The notes under the pieces were generated by a model, which saw nothing but the letters and a program-made list of their open reading frames with translations, had not been told where the DNA came from and searched no databases. From NCBI GenBank assembly GCA_001599815.1, contig BCIA01000007.1, forward strand, positions 1 through 64,000: a stretch of 64,000 bases of DNA, read 5' to 3'. Origin of the DNA: Furcasterigmium furcatum (taxonomy: Eukaryota; Ascomycota; Sordariomycetes; Glomerellales; Plectosphaerellaceae). Positions 47,329 to 59,278 of the stretch are shown here, one piece after another. Positions within the stretch are counted from its first letter, which is position 1, and each line of letters starts with the position of its first letter. Position numbers and translations under genes: made by a program.

Positions 47329-47535
47329 ATGATACGGGTCTCAATCTCCTATCATTCATAGAAACGATGTCGAACAAGCCAGCGGCTGAGCCTCCAACTC
47401 CACGGCAATCGCCAGACAGAAGAACAATAGTACTGATAACAGAATTCGCAGGCAATATGTGACTGCTGGTACGAATGATTAGAAAGTGGCCGACAACGCG
47501 ACATTTGCTGAAGGCCCCCGGTCACCTGACCACAA

Positions 47536-50012
47536 CTAAATCACCCTATTGGGAAGCATGATAGCATCGTAGTCAATATCACCTGGAGCTCCGTCTTGGG
47601 CGCTAGTCATGAGCATGCTCGGGAAGTACTGGCCGATCTGATCCAGCGACATGCCGTCAAAGTGGTTGGGAGAGAGATTCCAGGACGTCGGGGATGCTGG
47701 GCGGCTCGACATGTCCCAAAAGCCGTCGGGGGCGCTGCAGAGGGTGCTGTAGTCCACGACGGACCATAATAGGTCCCGTTCCGCCTGCTCCATAGACTCG
47801 GTGATGGTGGCGGCGCAGGTAAGATGCGTGTACCGGGTGGCGTGCCGGACGATCTTCTTCAGAGCCAGGCCCTGCTCGCACGGTTAGCAACAAAAAGGTA
47901 CAAACGCGCTGAGACGCAGAGGATCGGTTCACTCACCATGGACTCGCAGCTTCGCCAGTAGCCGCCTAAATATTCCAAGTTCGCGCGACATATGGCCAGA
48001 CACGCGGCGGATTCTTCGCGAACAGAGGCGCGGCTTGACGACAGGCCGATGGCGTGGATGGACCCGGCAATTACCATGCAATACCCGTAGAAAGATCCAT
48101 GAGGTTGGAACCCGGCATTCTTGGCGTCACGAATAAGATGCACCATCTTCGTGGCGTAGTCATGGCCGCTGTCCAGGGCACGGGAGAGGAAGGTGTGCGG
48201 CGGTTTGCCGCTGGTGCTGGTCACCCTCTCACGGAGCAAGAAGGGCTGGTTCAGGAGGCAATGCGTCAGCAAGAAGAGCGCGCGGGAGAATACGACGGGC
48301 CCGGCCAGCGCGAGGTCCGAAGCCGCCCCTTCTGGGCCGCAGAGCGCTGTCAGGGCCTCTTCGATGGGCTGGTCGAAGTAGACCTCGCAAGTGAGGAGCT
48401 CCGATGAAACCGTGGCGTAGTCGGAGCTTGGATCCCACGGCGCTTGGCGCGGGCGTTTGTATGAGTCTTGCACCATGGTCTGCGTGCACCGACCGAGGAT
48501 GGATGTCATTGCCACCACAATGGCCGGGTAGCCTGGGTGCTGATTTGCATGGAGGCAGTTCCTAGCAACGTCATCGAGTTTGTAGTCGCTGGAGGGCAGT
48601 TCGGCGCGCCAGAGATGCTCTTCGCACGGCAGCGAGAGGTGACAGCTCGCCTCGAGCACGGCAGGCGGACGAGCCCTGGCGCACGAGGCCAGTCTATCGA
48701 GCATATACACAGACCAAAAAACGCGGCGGCGTTCCTCCTTTTCCGCGTTATCGAGGGTGTTTGAGTCGTCCAGGTCTAGCATGAGCCGGAGGTCTTGGGC
48801 CATGCGGACGGCAAGCCCGATCTTGACCCAGGCCGAGTCGTGGCGCTCATGTCCTGCCGTGAAGTCGTAGATAGACAGCAGCGTTATGGTCTGCACGGCG
48901 TAAAGGTTGGCGTCCACCCGCTCCTGGAAGTATAGGGAGACGATTGACTTCCAGGACATGTTGGCGAAGAGAATCTCCATGGACTTTGTGCGGTCCTTGA
49001 AGTGACCCTGGCCGGAGAAGCGGAGGGCGTGCGAGAGCACGGCGAGAAGTAGATGGTCCGGCAGCAGGCCTGCATCTAGCCTCTCCCAAAACTTCCTTTC
49101 GTGGAAGAAAGAATATGGTTGATTATGTGCGTACTTGAAGTAGTCGCGGAATACTGCTCGCATCACTGGTTCGGGAACCAGATGTTCCATCTTCCTGGAT
49201 CACCGACATTGGTGAGTCTCTCGTCACTCGCAGCGTACTGGTATTGAGACACTTACACCGCCCAGTGTTGGGCTTGGAAGGGGTCAACAAAGTTCATGTG
49301 CCCAGGACCAGCGCCTCTCATCCACTCAGACCCCGGGGTGGACGGGCCGCAAGTGGTGCTATGGCGAGGCGCCGTAAGACTGGGGGCCGGCGGACCGAGA
49401 GAGGGTGGGATGCTCGGGGCTCTGGAGGCGCAGACCTGACGGGTGAGCTCGGCGAGCTGGCCCAGCTGCGCGGAGATGTTTTCCAACGTGGACTCGAGGG
49501 AGTTGAGCCTGTCAGTGACGGCGCGTGGAGACAGGACGGTGTTGTCGGTCGACAAGCGCCGGTCACGATAGCCCAGAATATCAGCAGGAGCCATGTCTGG
49601 GAGCTCGAGCTGATCTGAACTCGAAGCAACAGGTAATGCTGAATCCGGGTGGGCGTGCATCGTGGCTGCTGCCCGACCGCGGGAACTTGGTGTGGGATAC
49701 TCGCATGGTTCGGACAGCCGTCTGCAACTGCGGCACGGCCGTCCGCCGGTGCACCTAGACTTTTTTCTCCTGTAATTATCAATAACAAGGCTCGGTTCAA
49801 TCCCGTGGATCACTGGCGTACCTGCACGCGTTACACGCCTGGTTGATGCGCCGGATCGGGCGGTAGTGCCGGTCATGGACGACCTCTGCCGACGCGGCTA
49901 AGTTCGCGTGTTCATCTCCGCTCTCGGTGGTGTAGCTGCTGGCCATGTTTGCGTTGATGTTTTCCGGCATGAACTCGACTGTGTTGGCTGGCTTTTCGAG
50001 GATCGAGAGCAT
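47536..50012 (-). CDS. Zn2Cys6 transcription factor 2
   Basis: Four exons (50012-49822, 49769-49257, 49194-47937, 47871-47536) give 765 residues. The zinc cluster spans residues 60-86 (ACNACRRKKSRC...CRSCRRLSEPC) and is split by intron 1 after the second Cys. A coiled-coil-prone stretch follows (LNSLESTLENISAQLGQLAEL, ~165-185), likely for dimerisation. The middle-homology region (YFKYAHNQPYSFFHERKFWERL; RRRVFWSVYMLDRLASC) resembles xylanase-regulator-type factors. It is divergent from the MFS transporter and may control it. Confidence 0.9.
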
Positions 50013-50682
50013 GGTATCCTACTCCACGCGCAAGATCTTGCCCCACGACCAGAAGAGCCGAGGATACCAGCCGTTCCCCTCCCCCGCGCCGCGCTAGAGG
50101 TGGCCAAGCCCACAAGCGTTCAGCCTCCAGATCCCCAACGACGTGAGAAGCGACGAGGATGGTGCGGGGAAGCTTGCTCGGGCGTTGGCGAGCGATGGCG
50201 TGTTCCCTGGCTTGAGTCCGGACCGGCGTTGTGGGTCCTCCGGCGGCCCGTCGTCAAATGTTGGCGCTGGCCACGCTAAGCCAGGTCAGGGAGGCAAACA
50301 TTCGCATCCACTCTCGATGGCTTCATGTGGTGCCTCATGTGGTGCCTATCTACGAATCTGAAGCTGTGCAATCCCTTGACATGGGCCAGATCGACAGACC
50401 TGACTGCGGGCTGATACAGCGCCCGAATTCCGAGCGAGTCCGGGGAAGGTCGACCCACCCCCGCCAACCCCGCAACCCAGGGCCCGGCCGGTCCGGGGAA
50501 GCATGCCATGACATGGGAGCATCATGGATCGAGGCTCATGTTTTATTTGGATAAAAGGTATCCCGGCCCAGGCCTTTCATACTCCAGCCTGTAATGACAG
50601 CAAGTCTTTGATCCCGCGATTGTCTTGTGTTGTGATCTCATTCCTCGATATTCCCCAAGCTGCTGCCAATTCAAATTCAAGT
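50013..50682. promoter_or_regulatory. Divergent promoter with CGGACCG and CGGTCCG sites
   Basis: 670 bp between TF 2 and the MFS gene. It contains TCCGGACCGGCG (core 50219-50225) and CCGGCCGGTCCGGGG (core 50489-50495), about 195 and 460 bp upstream of the transporter start. Confidence 0.5.
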
Positions 50683-52430
50683 ATGAGCTTGGAAAAAAAG
50701 ACCAACGACGACCCTGGCGTCGAGTTGACAGAGTCCTCCGATCAAACCGTTCATGGTTTTGTGGAAGACCAGATCGATATCAAGCGTCTTGTCCGCAAGA
50801 TCGACTGGACGCTCCTCCCGTTCATTACCCTCCTCTATCTTCTCTCGTTCCTCGACCGCACAAACATTGGCAATGCACGGCTCGACACCCTGGAATCAGA
50901 CCTCGGCATGACGGGAATGATGTTTAACCACGCTCTCGCAATCTTCTTCCCGTTCTACGTCATTGCAGAGATCCCTTCCAACATCGCCATGAAGCGCCTC
51001 CGGCCTTGGATCTGGCTACCCTGTATGATGCTCAGCTGGGGCGTGGTATGCACATTGATGGGTATTGTGCAGAACTACAATGGTCTCCTAGCGGCCCGAG
51101 CCATGCTTGGGTTCACCGAGGGTGGATTGTTCCCGGGCGTTGCGTACTAGTAAGTGGCCCCCCTCTGCATCGACTACCGCGAGCTTCGTCTCAGAGCAAG
51201 CTTTCTCTGAACTAGCGAAGCTGACAACACCCTCTTTCCTCTTCACAGCATCACTATGTGGTATCGCCGCCATGAAACCGGTTTGAGGCTCGCGATCTTC
51301 TTCTCGGCGGCGACCCTTGCAGGAGCCTTCGGCGGCCTTCTCGCACGTGGCATACTGGAAATGAGGGGTGTCGGAGGAATGGCCGGCTGGCGCTGGCTGT
51401 TTATCCTGGAGGGTATTGTTACTGTTCTGGTCGGTACGTAAATGGAAATTTTCCACGCCCCGGCAGAATGCAGCTAACCCAACTCCGTTGTTCAGCGCTG
51501 GCCGCTTTCAAAGTGATCCAGGATTACCCGGAACGAGCCAAATTTCTCACCGAACAAGAGAGAAAGGTCGTTGTGGAACGCCTCCGGCTTGATCGGTCGT
51601 CCCTCGCCAATGAGTTCGACAAGAAATATGTCTGGGACGCCCTTACCGACTGGAAGATCTGGGTACACTGTCTATGCACCATCTGCGTCTACACCGGCGT
51701 GTATAGCTACAGTTTATTCCTGCCAACAAGCGAGTGTTTACAGTTCTTCTGGTGATTTTGCGCTGTTACTAACCTTTACTTTGTAGTTATCCGCGATCTC
51801 GGCTACTCTAGCAGCACTGCGCAGCTCATGACAGTGCCGTCGTTCGTGCTGGCATGCTTGATCTGTGTGTCGGCTGGGTGGTACGCGGACAAGCGAGGCG
51901 AACGCGGTATCTTCATGATCGGATTCATGGCAGTAGCGTATGTCCTATCCCCGCTGCGCGAGCAAACAGTCGTCTGAACTACCACTAACTCTGCTCGCAG
52001 TATCGTCGGCCTAATTATGCTCACGGTGGCGGAGAATAGCTCGGTTCGATACGCCGGCGGCTTTTTCGCCGCTGCGGGTATCTACCCCAGCGTGCCCCAG
52101 GGTGTGGCATGGAACGGGAACAATATGGGCGGTTCGCTGAAGCGCGCCGTTGGCATCGCCATGCACGTCGGCTTTGGTAACATCAGTGGTATCATCTCGT
52201 CATACCTCTTCCTGCCCCGCGACGCCCCGAGATACATTCCCGGTCTTAGCACCCTGCTTGGGATGTACGTCCTGGCTCTGGTGCTGTGCGTGTTCATGAC
52301 TTTCTACTTGCGACGCGAGAACAGAAGGCGAGACCGCGAGTATGGGTCGCCCGAGGATTATACCGAGGAGCAGAAGGAGCTCGAGCGGGACAAGGGCGAC
52401 AATGCCACATTCTTCCGTTACACTATCTGA
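50683..52430 (+). CDS. MFS transporter, allantoate/anion:cation symporter (Dal5-like) family
   Basis: Five exons (50683-51149, 51249-51433, 51496-51729, 51787-51937, 52001-52430) give 488 residues. The first transmembrane helix LLPFITLLYLLSFLDRTNIGNAR is the family signature; ARAMLGFTEGGLFPGV and MWYRRHETGLRLAIFFSAATLAGAFGG follow, in the usual order for 12-helix Dal5/Tna1-type carriers. These import small organic anions such as allantoate, nicotinate, pantothenate or aromatic acids at the plasma membrane. Intron 3 begins GCGAGT and ends GTAG: only this GC-AG choice joins FLPT to IIRDLGY in frame. The cytosolic C-tail is charged (EEQKELERDK). Confidence 0.92.
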
Positions 52431-53064
52431 GGGGTTATTCAGGAGTCAACATCAACTGGCTGATATGAGGTCAAGTTACAAAGTTGGCTAGGACTTTTGA
52501 GGGTCTAACAGATCAACTCGAGAATATACTTCTTGAGACTTGCTTCGCCTCGCGTTAAAGCCTTCGCCACGAGTAATACATGAGTTGTGTTTCCTTTGAT
52601 GTAGTGGGGATCCCTTCCAACACCCTTTCTCTCATGAACATTACCGGTCCTAAAGAAGAGATAATTGTCATCCAAGAATGTACTTTAAACCCAACTAGTA
52701 TCCCAGCCTCGGAGGACATGAGATCTTGTCCTGTCGGTGCATCAAGAAGTTGAGATGTCCCATTTCTACCGATGTAATGTTTAATGACTGCTGCGACAAT
52801 AAAATTAATTCATTACATTTGTTCCTTTGAAGTCGTCAGGGAAGCTAGATCCGAAGTCGCCACGAGCCTCACAAAACCGGTGAGCGAAATAGAATAAAAG
52901 TAACGTAGATCATTAACAAGCACACGCATGGGGTGCAGCTTGACGGTCAAGCACTTAGCGGTGATATTAAAACACACCACACCCCGCCGGACCGAACATG
53001 GCCGGACCGGCCGGACCGGCCACGCCCACCCTGCCGGCTGACGCAACCCGACCTGAGTCGGGGC
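52431..53064. other. Intergenic between convergent genes, with three CGGACCG cores
   Basis: No gene. CGGACCG occurs at 52988-52994, 53003-53009 and 53012-53018, the last two inside GCCGGACCGGCCGGACCGGCC. Location between two 3' ends argues against an ordinary core promoter role, so function is uncertain. Confidence 0.5.
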
Positions 53065-55923
53065 TCACGCTCCTCCACCTTCTTGCTCCTCTTTTTGCGT
53101 TCGCGCATCGGCCTCGAGCAGTTGATCGATGTCCATACTGTCCGAGTCGAGAGCAAGGACCTGGGCCTGGAGTTCCATGTCCTCCGGAGTCAGCCACTGT
53201 CCCGGCGAGTCGTATGTCTCCGCGCTCGTGCTCATACTCATTCCGTCGCGAGGGGAGCAATGTTCGTACTCTTGGTCTTGGATTAGATCATCCATCTTCT
53301 TGTTGTCTTCCTTCGAAACTCTTTCCTTCGTGACCACTTTGGCATCAAGCCCCCCATCATGTGGGTAAGGGGCAGTGAGCCAGCTGCCATCCAGGAAACT
53401 CATCAGGTCCGCCCAGCTGGAGGCATCCGTTGGATTCATACTTGCGACGTATGAGCCACTAGGCTTCTGCTGGGCAGGAGGCTGCGACGGGACAACTTCT
53501 GGTTGACCGGCAGGCATCGTTGGTACCTCCCCGTCGTCGGGGTAGCTGGCAGTGCTCAGGCTCATGTCCACAGTTAGCGCGAGACGCAGAAAGGCATCAG
53601 GCTGTGAACAGAATGGATCTTCCGCGTGAACAGGGTCCCGGACACCCCGTTCCGCGTTCCAGGCCTGTGCAAGCCGCTTCACCTGTCGAACGATGCCGCG
53701 GAACCACGCGAGGCCGCCGTACTGGGACCCGATGATGTCCAAGACCTCCTCAAGAACTCGAAGGTGCTGTCTCTTCTTCTGACACATCTCGATTCCCTGG
53801 GGGTCGCGGGGGCGACGGCTTGCGGTGTCCGAGTCTGCCACGTGCATTGCTAGAGGAAGTACACTGAGCGCGGCACTGTGAATGGGCGTTAATTCTCTGG
53901 CATCTGTTCAGGTTTACGAAGGGGCGCCTTACGCGCTGAGGGGCAGCCATGATGCCAGCCGTACTTCTGCTAAGCTTTGAATATGATCAGAGAACCCAGA
54001 TACTGCTTGTTGGAGTTGCTGAACGCTCTCGGCCGTGGTAGGAGACGTCGGATGCGACAGGCCACCCGTGGCAGACTGGAGCAGGCGGTGCTGAGAGACT
54101 GAAGCGAGAGCAGAACTATGAGTCGGGTTGTCAGCTGTGTAATGCAATATCCTTCAGAGATTAGACTGACTAGTAGTATAGGTAGACCACGTGGGCGTGA
54201 AGCTCGGTTGGCGATTTCTGAAACATCTGGGACGGTCGCGCAGCAATGCCGAGGTCGGTGGCTGGGATCTGACTGCGAGTCTCGGCATCCCAGGCATGGA
54301 GCTGCTCCTCAACTCGCTGCGCTCGTTGGAGGTCTTCGCTCGAGTATCGGCCTCGCCTCCAGACATCCCCATCCTCGGGATAGGGGATCAGATCGAGAAG
54401 ATCCGTGAGAATCACACACAGTCTAGCCAACCGCACGAAAAGCCGTATGAGAAGGCGCTTAGCGTCGCTGTTATAAACCTTGGAGCCATGAACCTCGTCA
54501 CTTAGATCAAGGGCATCAAATCCGGAGCCGGCTGCGGCCGCGAGGCTGTCCGGGTCAATGAGGGAGTTTCTGCGTAGCCCGAGGGCGATGACACGGTCGC
54601 GGACGATGCATGACCACCACAACCTCTTCAGATTGTTCCTGTGCGTTCCTGTGTCTAGGACTTTTCGGCGGCTAGGCGGATGTTTCTGTGAAAAGCCTCC
54701 GTGCCGGTGCGCTCCTGCGTCTCTGGCATGGTGAATGGCGCGCATGAGCCACGTGGTGTTGGACCTGCAACCCTTGGGGTCTTCAGGCGGGACCCAGAAC
54801 GACAGAAGAACCGCGGATTGGCCCAGGATCAAGGGATCCTTTTCCGTGTCAAGGTCATGAAGGAGCTGTCTTGATGTGAGTTTCGTGTGCAAACGCATGG
54901 GTCAATTGATTATTTACTCACCTTGGCCCTGCGATATAGTTGAGCCCTTGCCATGCGCACCGATTTGAAACCCAGAGGTCGGAGGATTGCGAAAGGTACA
55001 ACCTGGGGCTGGTTAGTGCTGAGACAGTGGAACGAAGCTCAATGGGGGTAGTTGAATGGTGCTTACATGACAGGAAGCGAAGAGCATCGCCTGAAGAAGG
55101 AGGAGTGATATCCCTCCCGCATACACCTCACTCGTGTGTTCTCCAGCGAATCGTGCCCAGAACCCGCACTCGTGGATGATCGGAAGCAGGGGGTGGATGT
55201 GGCGGAAGTATTGCAGCAGAAACTCCCTCAACCGCTCGCGAGTGGGCACTCGCAGACATCCTTGGGCTTCGAGGACCTCTACGTCCTTTGCTTCCAGACA
55301 GTCCAGATTACCGAGGTGTAGAAAACCGTAGTCATTGTATCTGACGTCCGCGTTGGTTTCCGGCGGATGTGTTGACTGCGACGCCTGCAACGGCCCGATC
55401 AGCTGCGGTAGGTCATGAACGCTGAACTTTTCGGTTATGCAGTGAGCCGGGCCCAGGTTTGACCCATACTTGGCCCCGTCTTCGTCTTTGCTTCCTGGGG
55501 AAAGCTCATGAGCCGGAAGAGTCTCCTTGCGCGTGGGTACATCCGCGGGTATGCATGGATGGTCTTGGGGGCTCTCAACCGGAGGCGTCAACGAGCTGTG
55601 GTCTGCTCCAGGACTCCCTTTGGGCCAACTAACGGCTCTCCTGCCGCCTTGTACGGCGTCTGAGAATGGAGAAGCGCTTGGACTGTGAGAACGTTAGAAT
55701 GTGAGACCCCCACCACGTCCGATTAGGGTAGTGGCCGAACTCACTTCCGACGATTGACTCTGGGAACCACGGCACATTCCACATCGTCAAGGTAGCAGGT
55801 GGCGCATGGAGGGCCTCGCTGGAAAACGTCGCACCGCACCTTGCGCTTGCGACAGAGCACACATGCCACGCCGGCTCTCCGGCGAGCTCGTCTTGCAGGC
55901 TTGGTCTGTGGCGGTGCCTCCAT
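53065..55923 (-). CDS. Zn2Cys6 transcription factor 3
   Basis: Six exons (55923-55745, 55682-55067, 55002-54922, 54865-54171, 54115-53933, 53896-53065) give 861 residues; an in-frame Met at 55965 would add 14. Zinc-cluster Cys lie at 21, 24, 31, 40, 43 and 50 (CVLCRKRKVRC...CATCYLDDVEC). The middle region has YFRHIHPLLPIIHE, LYRRAK-LLHDLDTEKDPL, LLSFWVPP and WWSCIVRDRVIALGLRRNS, the same plan as TF 1, so the two are probably paralogues of the CTF1-like type. The C-terminus is acidic and Ser/Pro-rich, as in activation domains. The last intron is only 36 bp and is the least certain part. It is divergent from the oxidoreductase at 56352. Confidence 0.87.
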
Positions 55924-56351
55924 GATGGTGAATTGAAACAAATTGAAGGACTTGGGGGTTTCCAAGTGGAATTCTCAGTGCGGAAAGCTCTCTAGCATAA
56001 TATCAGATTGGAATGAATGTTGGAAGGCGGCGGCCGACTACCTAGTTGTAACTTCGGCAACGCCCGGACCGGCCGGCCGGGGCCCACATAATCGTCCGGG
56101 CCGTCCGGGTTAAACCCGGGCAACTGGAAATGCCGGATCCTCCCCCTGAGCGTATGCAGACCCTCTCGGACCGAGCGAGTAATTATATCGAGGGGTGGGA
56201 AAAGGAAACATCTGGCATTTGGGTCTCGCAGTCACTCGCATCACACAAAAGAAGGCTCCGTCCTCAAGCCACTTTCGCTTCTGCGCCTTCTCGGGAGTCA
56301 CCTGGAGTTTCTGAATTCCTTCCATCCGCTCCAATCGACGTAAACGTCGCC
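55924..56351. promoter_or_regulatory. Divergent promoter with CCGGACCGGCC element
   Basis: 428 bp between TF 3 and the MDR oxidoreductase. It contains CCCGGACCGGCCGGCCGGGG (core 56065-56071) and a second CGGACCG at 56167-56173; both are within 290 bp of the oxidoreductase start. Confidence 0.5.
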
Positions 56352-57440
56352 ATGTCACGACAACTAATCCTCGAGAAAACAGACGGACGCCCCGGCGAGG
56401 TCTACTATCCCATCAAGCTGGTGCTCACGCCGAAGCCTACCCCCGGCCCTAACGAGTATCTCGTCAAGATGCACGCTGCCGCGCTCAACCATCGCGATTT
56501 TTTCATTCGGCAACACCTGTATCCGCGCATATCCTTCAATAGCCCGTTGCTAGCGGACGGCTGCGGGACCGTGGTCGCAGCCGGACCAGGCGCTGATCCC
56601 TCGCTGCTGGATAGACGCGTTCTCATCATGCCCTGTGCAGGATGGGCGCTGAACCCCGATGGCCCCGAGGACTACAGTCAATTCGCAGTGCTCGGCAGCT
56701 CCGCTCTGTATCCGCAGCAGGGCATGGCGCAGGATTATGTCGTGGTGTCTGCATCCGACGTCGAGCCGGCGCCGGATCACCTGACATCCATTGAGGCCGC
56801 GGCGCTGCCTGTCGTCGGGCTCACGGCATGGCGCGCTCTCGTGACTAAGAGCGGGAACTGCCTGCCCGGGCGAAACCTGCTCATCACCGGGATCGGAGGC
56901 GGCGTCGCTATCCAGGCGCTACAGCTTGCCGTTGCCAAAGGCTGCAACGTATGGGTCACCTCCGGGGAGGCTTTGAAAGTTGCTAAAGCCAAGGCTATGG
57001 GAGCTCTCGGTGGCGCGATCTATCGAAACGATCGTTGGGAGGATGATCTGGCGAACCAGCTGCCGTCGAGCCGGCCGTTTTTCGACGCCGTGATTGACGG
57101 GGCCGGGGGTGATGTCGTGGCGAGGACTGTTCGTTTGTTGAAACCAGGGGGCGTGATTAGCTGCTATGGCATGACGGTGAGTCCGAAGATGGACTGGTTG
57201 ATGTCGGCGGTACTATGCAATCTGGAATTGAGAGGCAGCACAATGGGTTCGCGACTCGAGTTCAAGGAAATGGTAGATTTTGTGCGGCAAGAGAGGATTA
57301 CACCCGTGGTGAGCAGAGTTGTCCAGGGTTTGGACAACAAGCAATGTATTGAGGGGCTTTTTGAAGATCTTCGGGACGGGAAACAATTTGGGAAGCTCGT
57401 CATCCAGATATCCTCGGATGCCGGAGTGTCGAAGCTGTAG
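56352..57440 (+). CDS. MDR alcohol dehydrogenase / quinone-oxidoreductase-like enzyme
   Basis: Intronless, 362 residues from MSRQLILEKT, which is preceded by CGCC and aligns with the family start; the open frame extends further upstream but without family features. GroES-like half: PTPGPNEYLVKMHAAALNHRD and LADGCGTVVAAG. Rossmann half: NLLITGIGGGVAIQALQLA with GIGGGVA as the NADP turn, then DAVIDGAGGD and LLKPGGVISCYG. Structural and catalytic zinc ligands are not evident, so it is probably a zinc-independent NADPH reductase of quinones or enoyl groups. Position beside a cluster regulator suggests a role in the same pathway. Confidence 0.9.
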   Translation: MSRQLILEKTDGRPGEVYYPIKLVLTPKPTPGPNEYLVKMHAAALNHRDFFIRQHLYPRISFNSPLLADGCGTVVAAGPGADPSLLDRRVLIMPCAGWALNPDGPEDYSQFAVLGSSALYPQQGMAQDYVVVSASDVEPAPDHLTSIEAAALPVVGLTAWRALVTKSGNCLPGRNLLITGIGGGVAIQALQLAVAKGCNVWVTSGEALKVAKAKAMGALGGAIYRNDRWEDDLANQLPSSRPFFDAVIDGAGGDVVARTVRLLKPGGVISCYGMTVSPKMDWLMSAVLCNLELRGSTMGSRLEFKEMVDFVRQERITPVVSRVVQGLDNKQCIEGLFEDLRDGKQFGKLVIQISSDAGVSKL

Positions 57441-57810
57441 ATTAGAGTTAGGATTCGATGGTCGATCAGGGGTTATCAGTAGTAAGCCCAGCAGGTGTCA
57501 CGTATCCCTCATATACTAGCCATGAAACGGAGAGGTGAGATTCGCTGAACTTGAAAGCGTGGTTTGGGGAGCCCATGGCTTCTCTTCTTCTGAGACCCAG
57601 GGTTGGCGATGGTTAGGTGGAGGTGTTCACCGAGATGACAACACTCTTTCACGGCCAAATAAAAAACCCTGTTCGAGTAAAGGCGCAGCCAGACAGGATT
57701 CCTGATCGACGCCAACCCCGCATCGTGAGCGCCAGAGCCTTAAACTCCACCATTCCTCCTGCATCTCACTCTCTTGTTCCATCTGCCCTTATCTCCGTGC
57801 CGCCTCAATC

Positions 57811-59278
57811 ATGGATCCCATTATCCATGACCGGTAGCATCATGTCTGTGACGACGGGGTGCATGAAACTTGCCAAGACGATCAGCGACCTCCGTGAGAA
57901 ATATAAGAACGCCCATACTACCCTCTCAGCCCTGTGCGTTGAGTCAACCTTTATATGCGCGTCACTGTCGCAAATCCAAAGTCTGATTCTGAGACGACCT
58001 GATGCCATTAGAGCGCAACTGGCGGAGCCTCCGGAGCTCGTTGCGACGTCGCCGTGACCGGCGGCATGGCTGTTTTCGCCGTGCTCGACGACGAGATACA
58101 GAAACTTGTTGCCTACTCGAAGCAGGGAACGACCTGCGGTGGACAGATAAAATCAGGTTTCTTTGGAATGGAGGCTTCATGAAAGATCTGCTGCAGCAGA
58201 TCCGGGGCTTACAGTCGGCCTTGACACCGCTGATCCAGGTGATGCAGTTGTGAGTCTTCAGTGCCACTCTCACGAATCAATGGCGGCGCGAGGAAATCTC
58301 ACATGTGATTGATGTAGCGAACCCATCTCCGATCTCCGTCAGCTGATTGAGACACACGGCCTCGTGCTAGAGCGAATCGCCAACCAGACCCGATATCATG
58401 GTCGATATGGAGGAGGTGTGGCACCCGGAAGATATCGCCAATGACCTCATGTTCATTGACGACTTCCTCATTTACATGGGCCAGGCAGCTGTGGCATCTG
58501 AGGCCAACCGCACGGACAACCTGAATGACCGGTCAACGACATGGGCCAACCGCACATGGTTATTTCCACTGAACACGGCCACGGTGAGGTCAGCCGCCGT
58601 AGAAATGGGCGTTTGGAACTGTTACTCAGTTTGCATGAAGCATATTCAGTCGCTATTCAACAACAGATACTTCTCTAGGGCCTGGACGTTCCCGGAGATG
58701 CTGCTTGAGAAGAACATCACCATGTGGGGAATCAACGACAACAGCATATCCTGCATTGGAGAGCTCCAAGTATAGATAGACTTAACGTCAGAAGCCATGG
58801 ACAAGGCCTACAAACTGCAAGCTTGGATGAAAGCCTGCAGACCCGTGGACACCGATGGGGTTCTCAACGTTATGAGAGTCATCGAGGATGACGTTCGGCT
58901 CCTGGGCAGCCTTCAGGCCCAGGTTCTGGGCATCCACTCCCCGAGGACAGACGTCATCAATGGATGACAGGGACTCGTTCAAGTTGGTGGCGTGGCAAAG
59001 CCTTCCACCTGGTCGCGTTCGGGAGCGACGTCAACGCCCACGAGTCTTTCACCTCTATCTGCAGGAACACTGAGGTCGAGAAGCCCGTAGTCTTCGGGCG
59101 CCAGTGGCCTATTGGCAGAGCCTTGGTGAGTGAGGACTTAAGCACGGTAAGAGAGTGTCACGAGAGATTACGACTATGTGAAAACCGGGGTCTCAGGCAT
59201 AAACCACCCTATGGAAGAGTACAAGGTCATTTGCGTTTGTATCGACCATTGCGAACAAAAACGGTTACCAACGTGTGA
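57811..59278 (+). pseudogene. HET-domain / STAND-type N-terminal protein, multiply broken
   Basis: Starts ATGGATCCC, the usual beginning of fungal STAND-type N-terminal domains, but one extra base puts it out of frame. The conserved sequence (MTGSIMSVTTGCMKLAKTI, LCVESTFICASLSQIQSLI) then runs in another frame. Further shifts lie near 58045 and 58130 (VAVTGGMAVFAVLDDEIQKL, then RWTDKIRFLWNGGFMKDLL). A HET-like segment follows (DDFLIYMGQ, RYFSRAWTFPEMLLEKNITMWGI), interrupted by TAG at 58773-58775 and shifted again near 58970. Intact relatives act in heterokaryon incompatibility or NLR-like signalling. Here no full product can be made. Confidence 0.8.
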
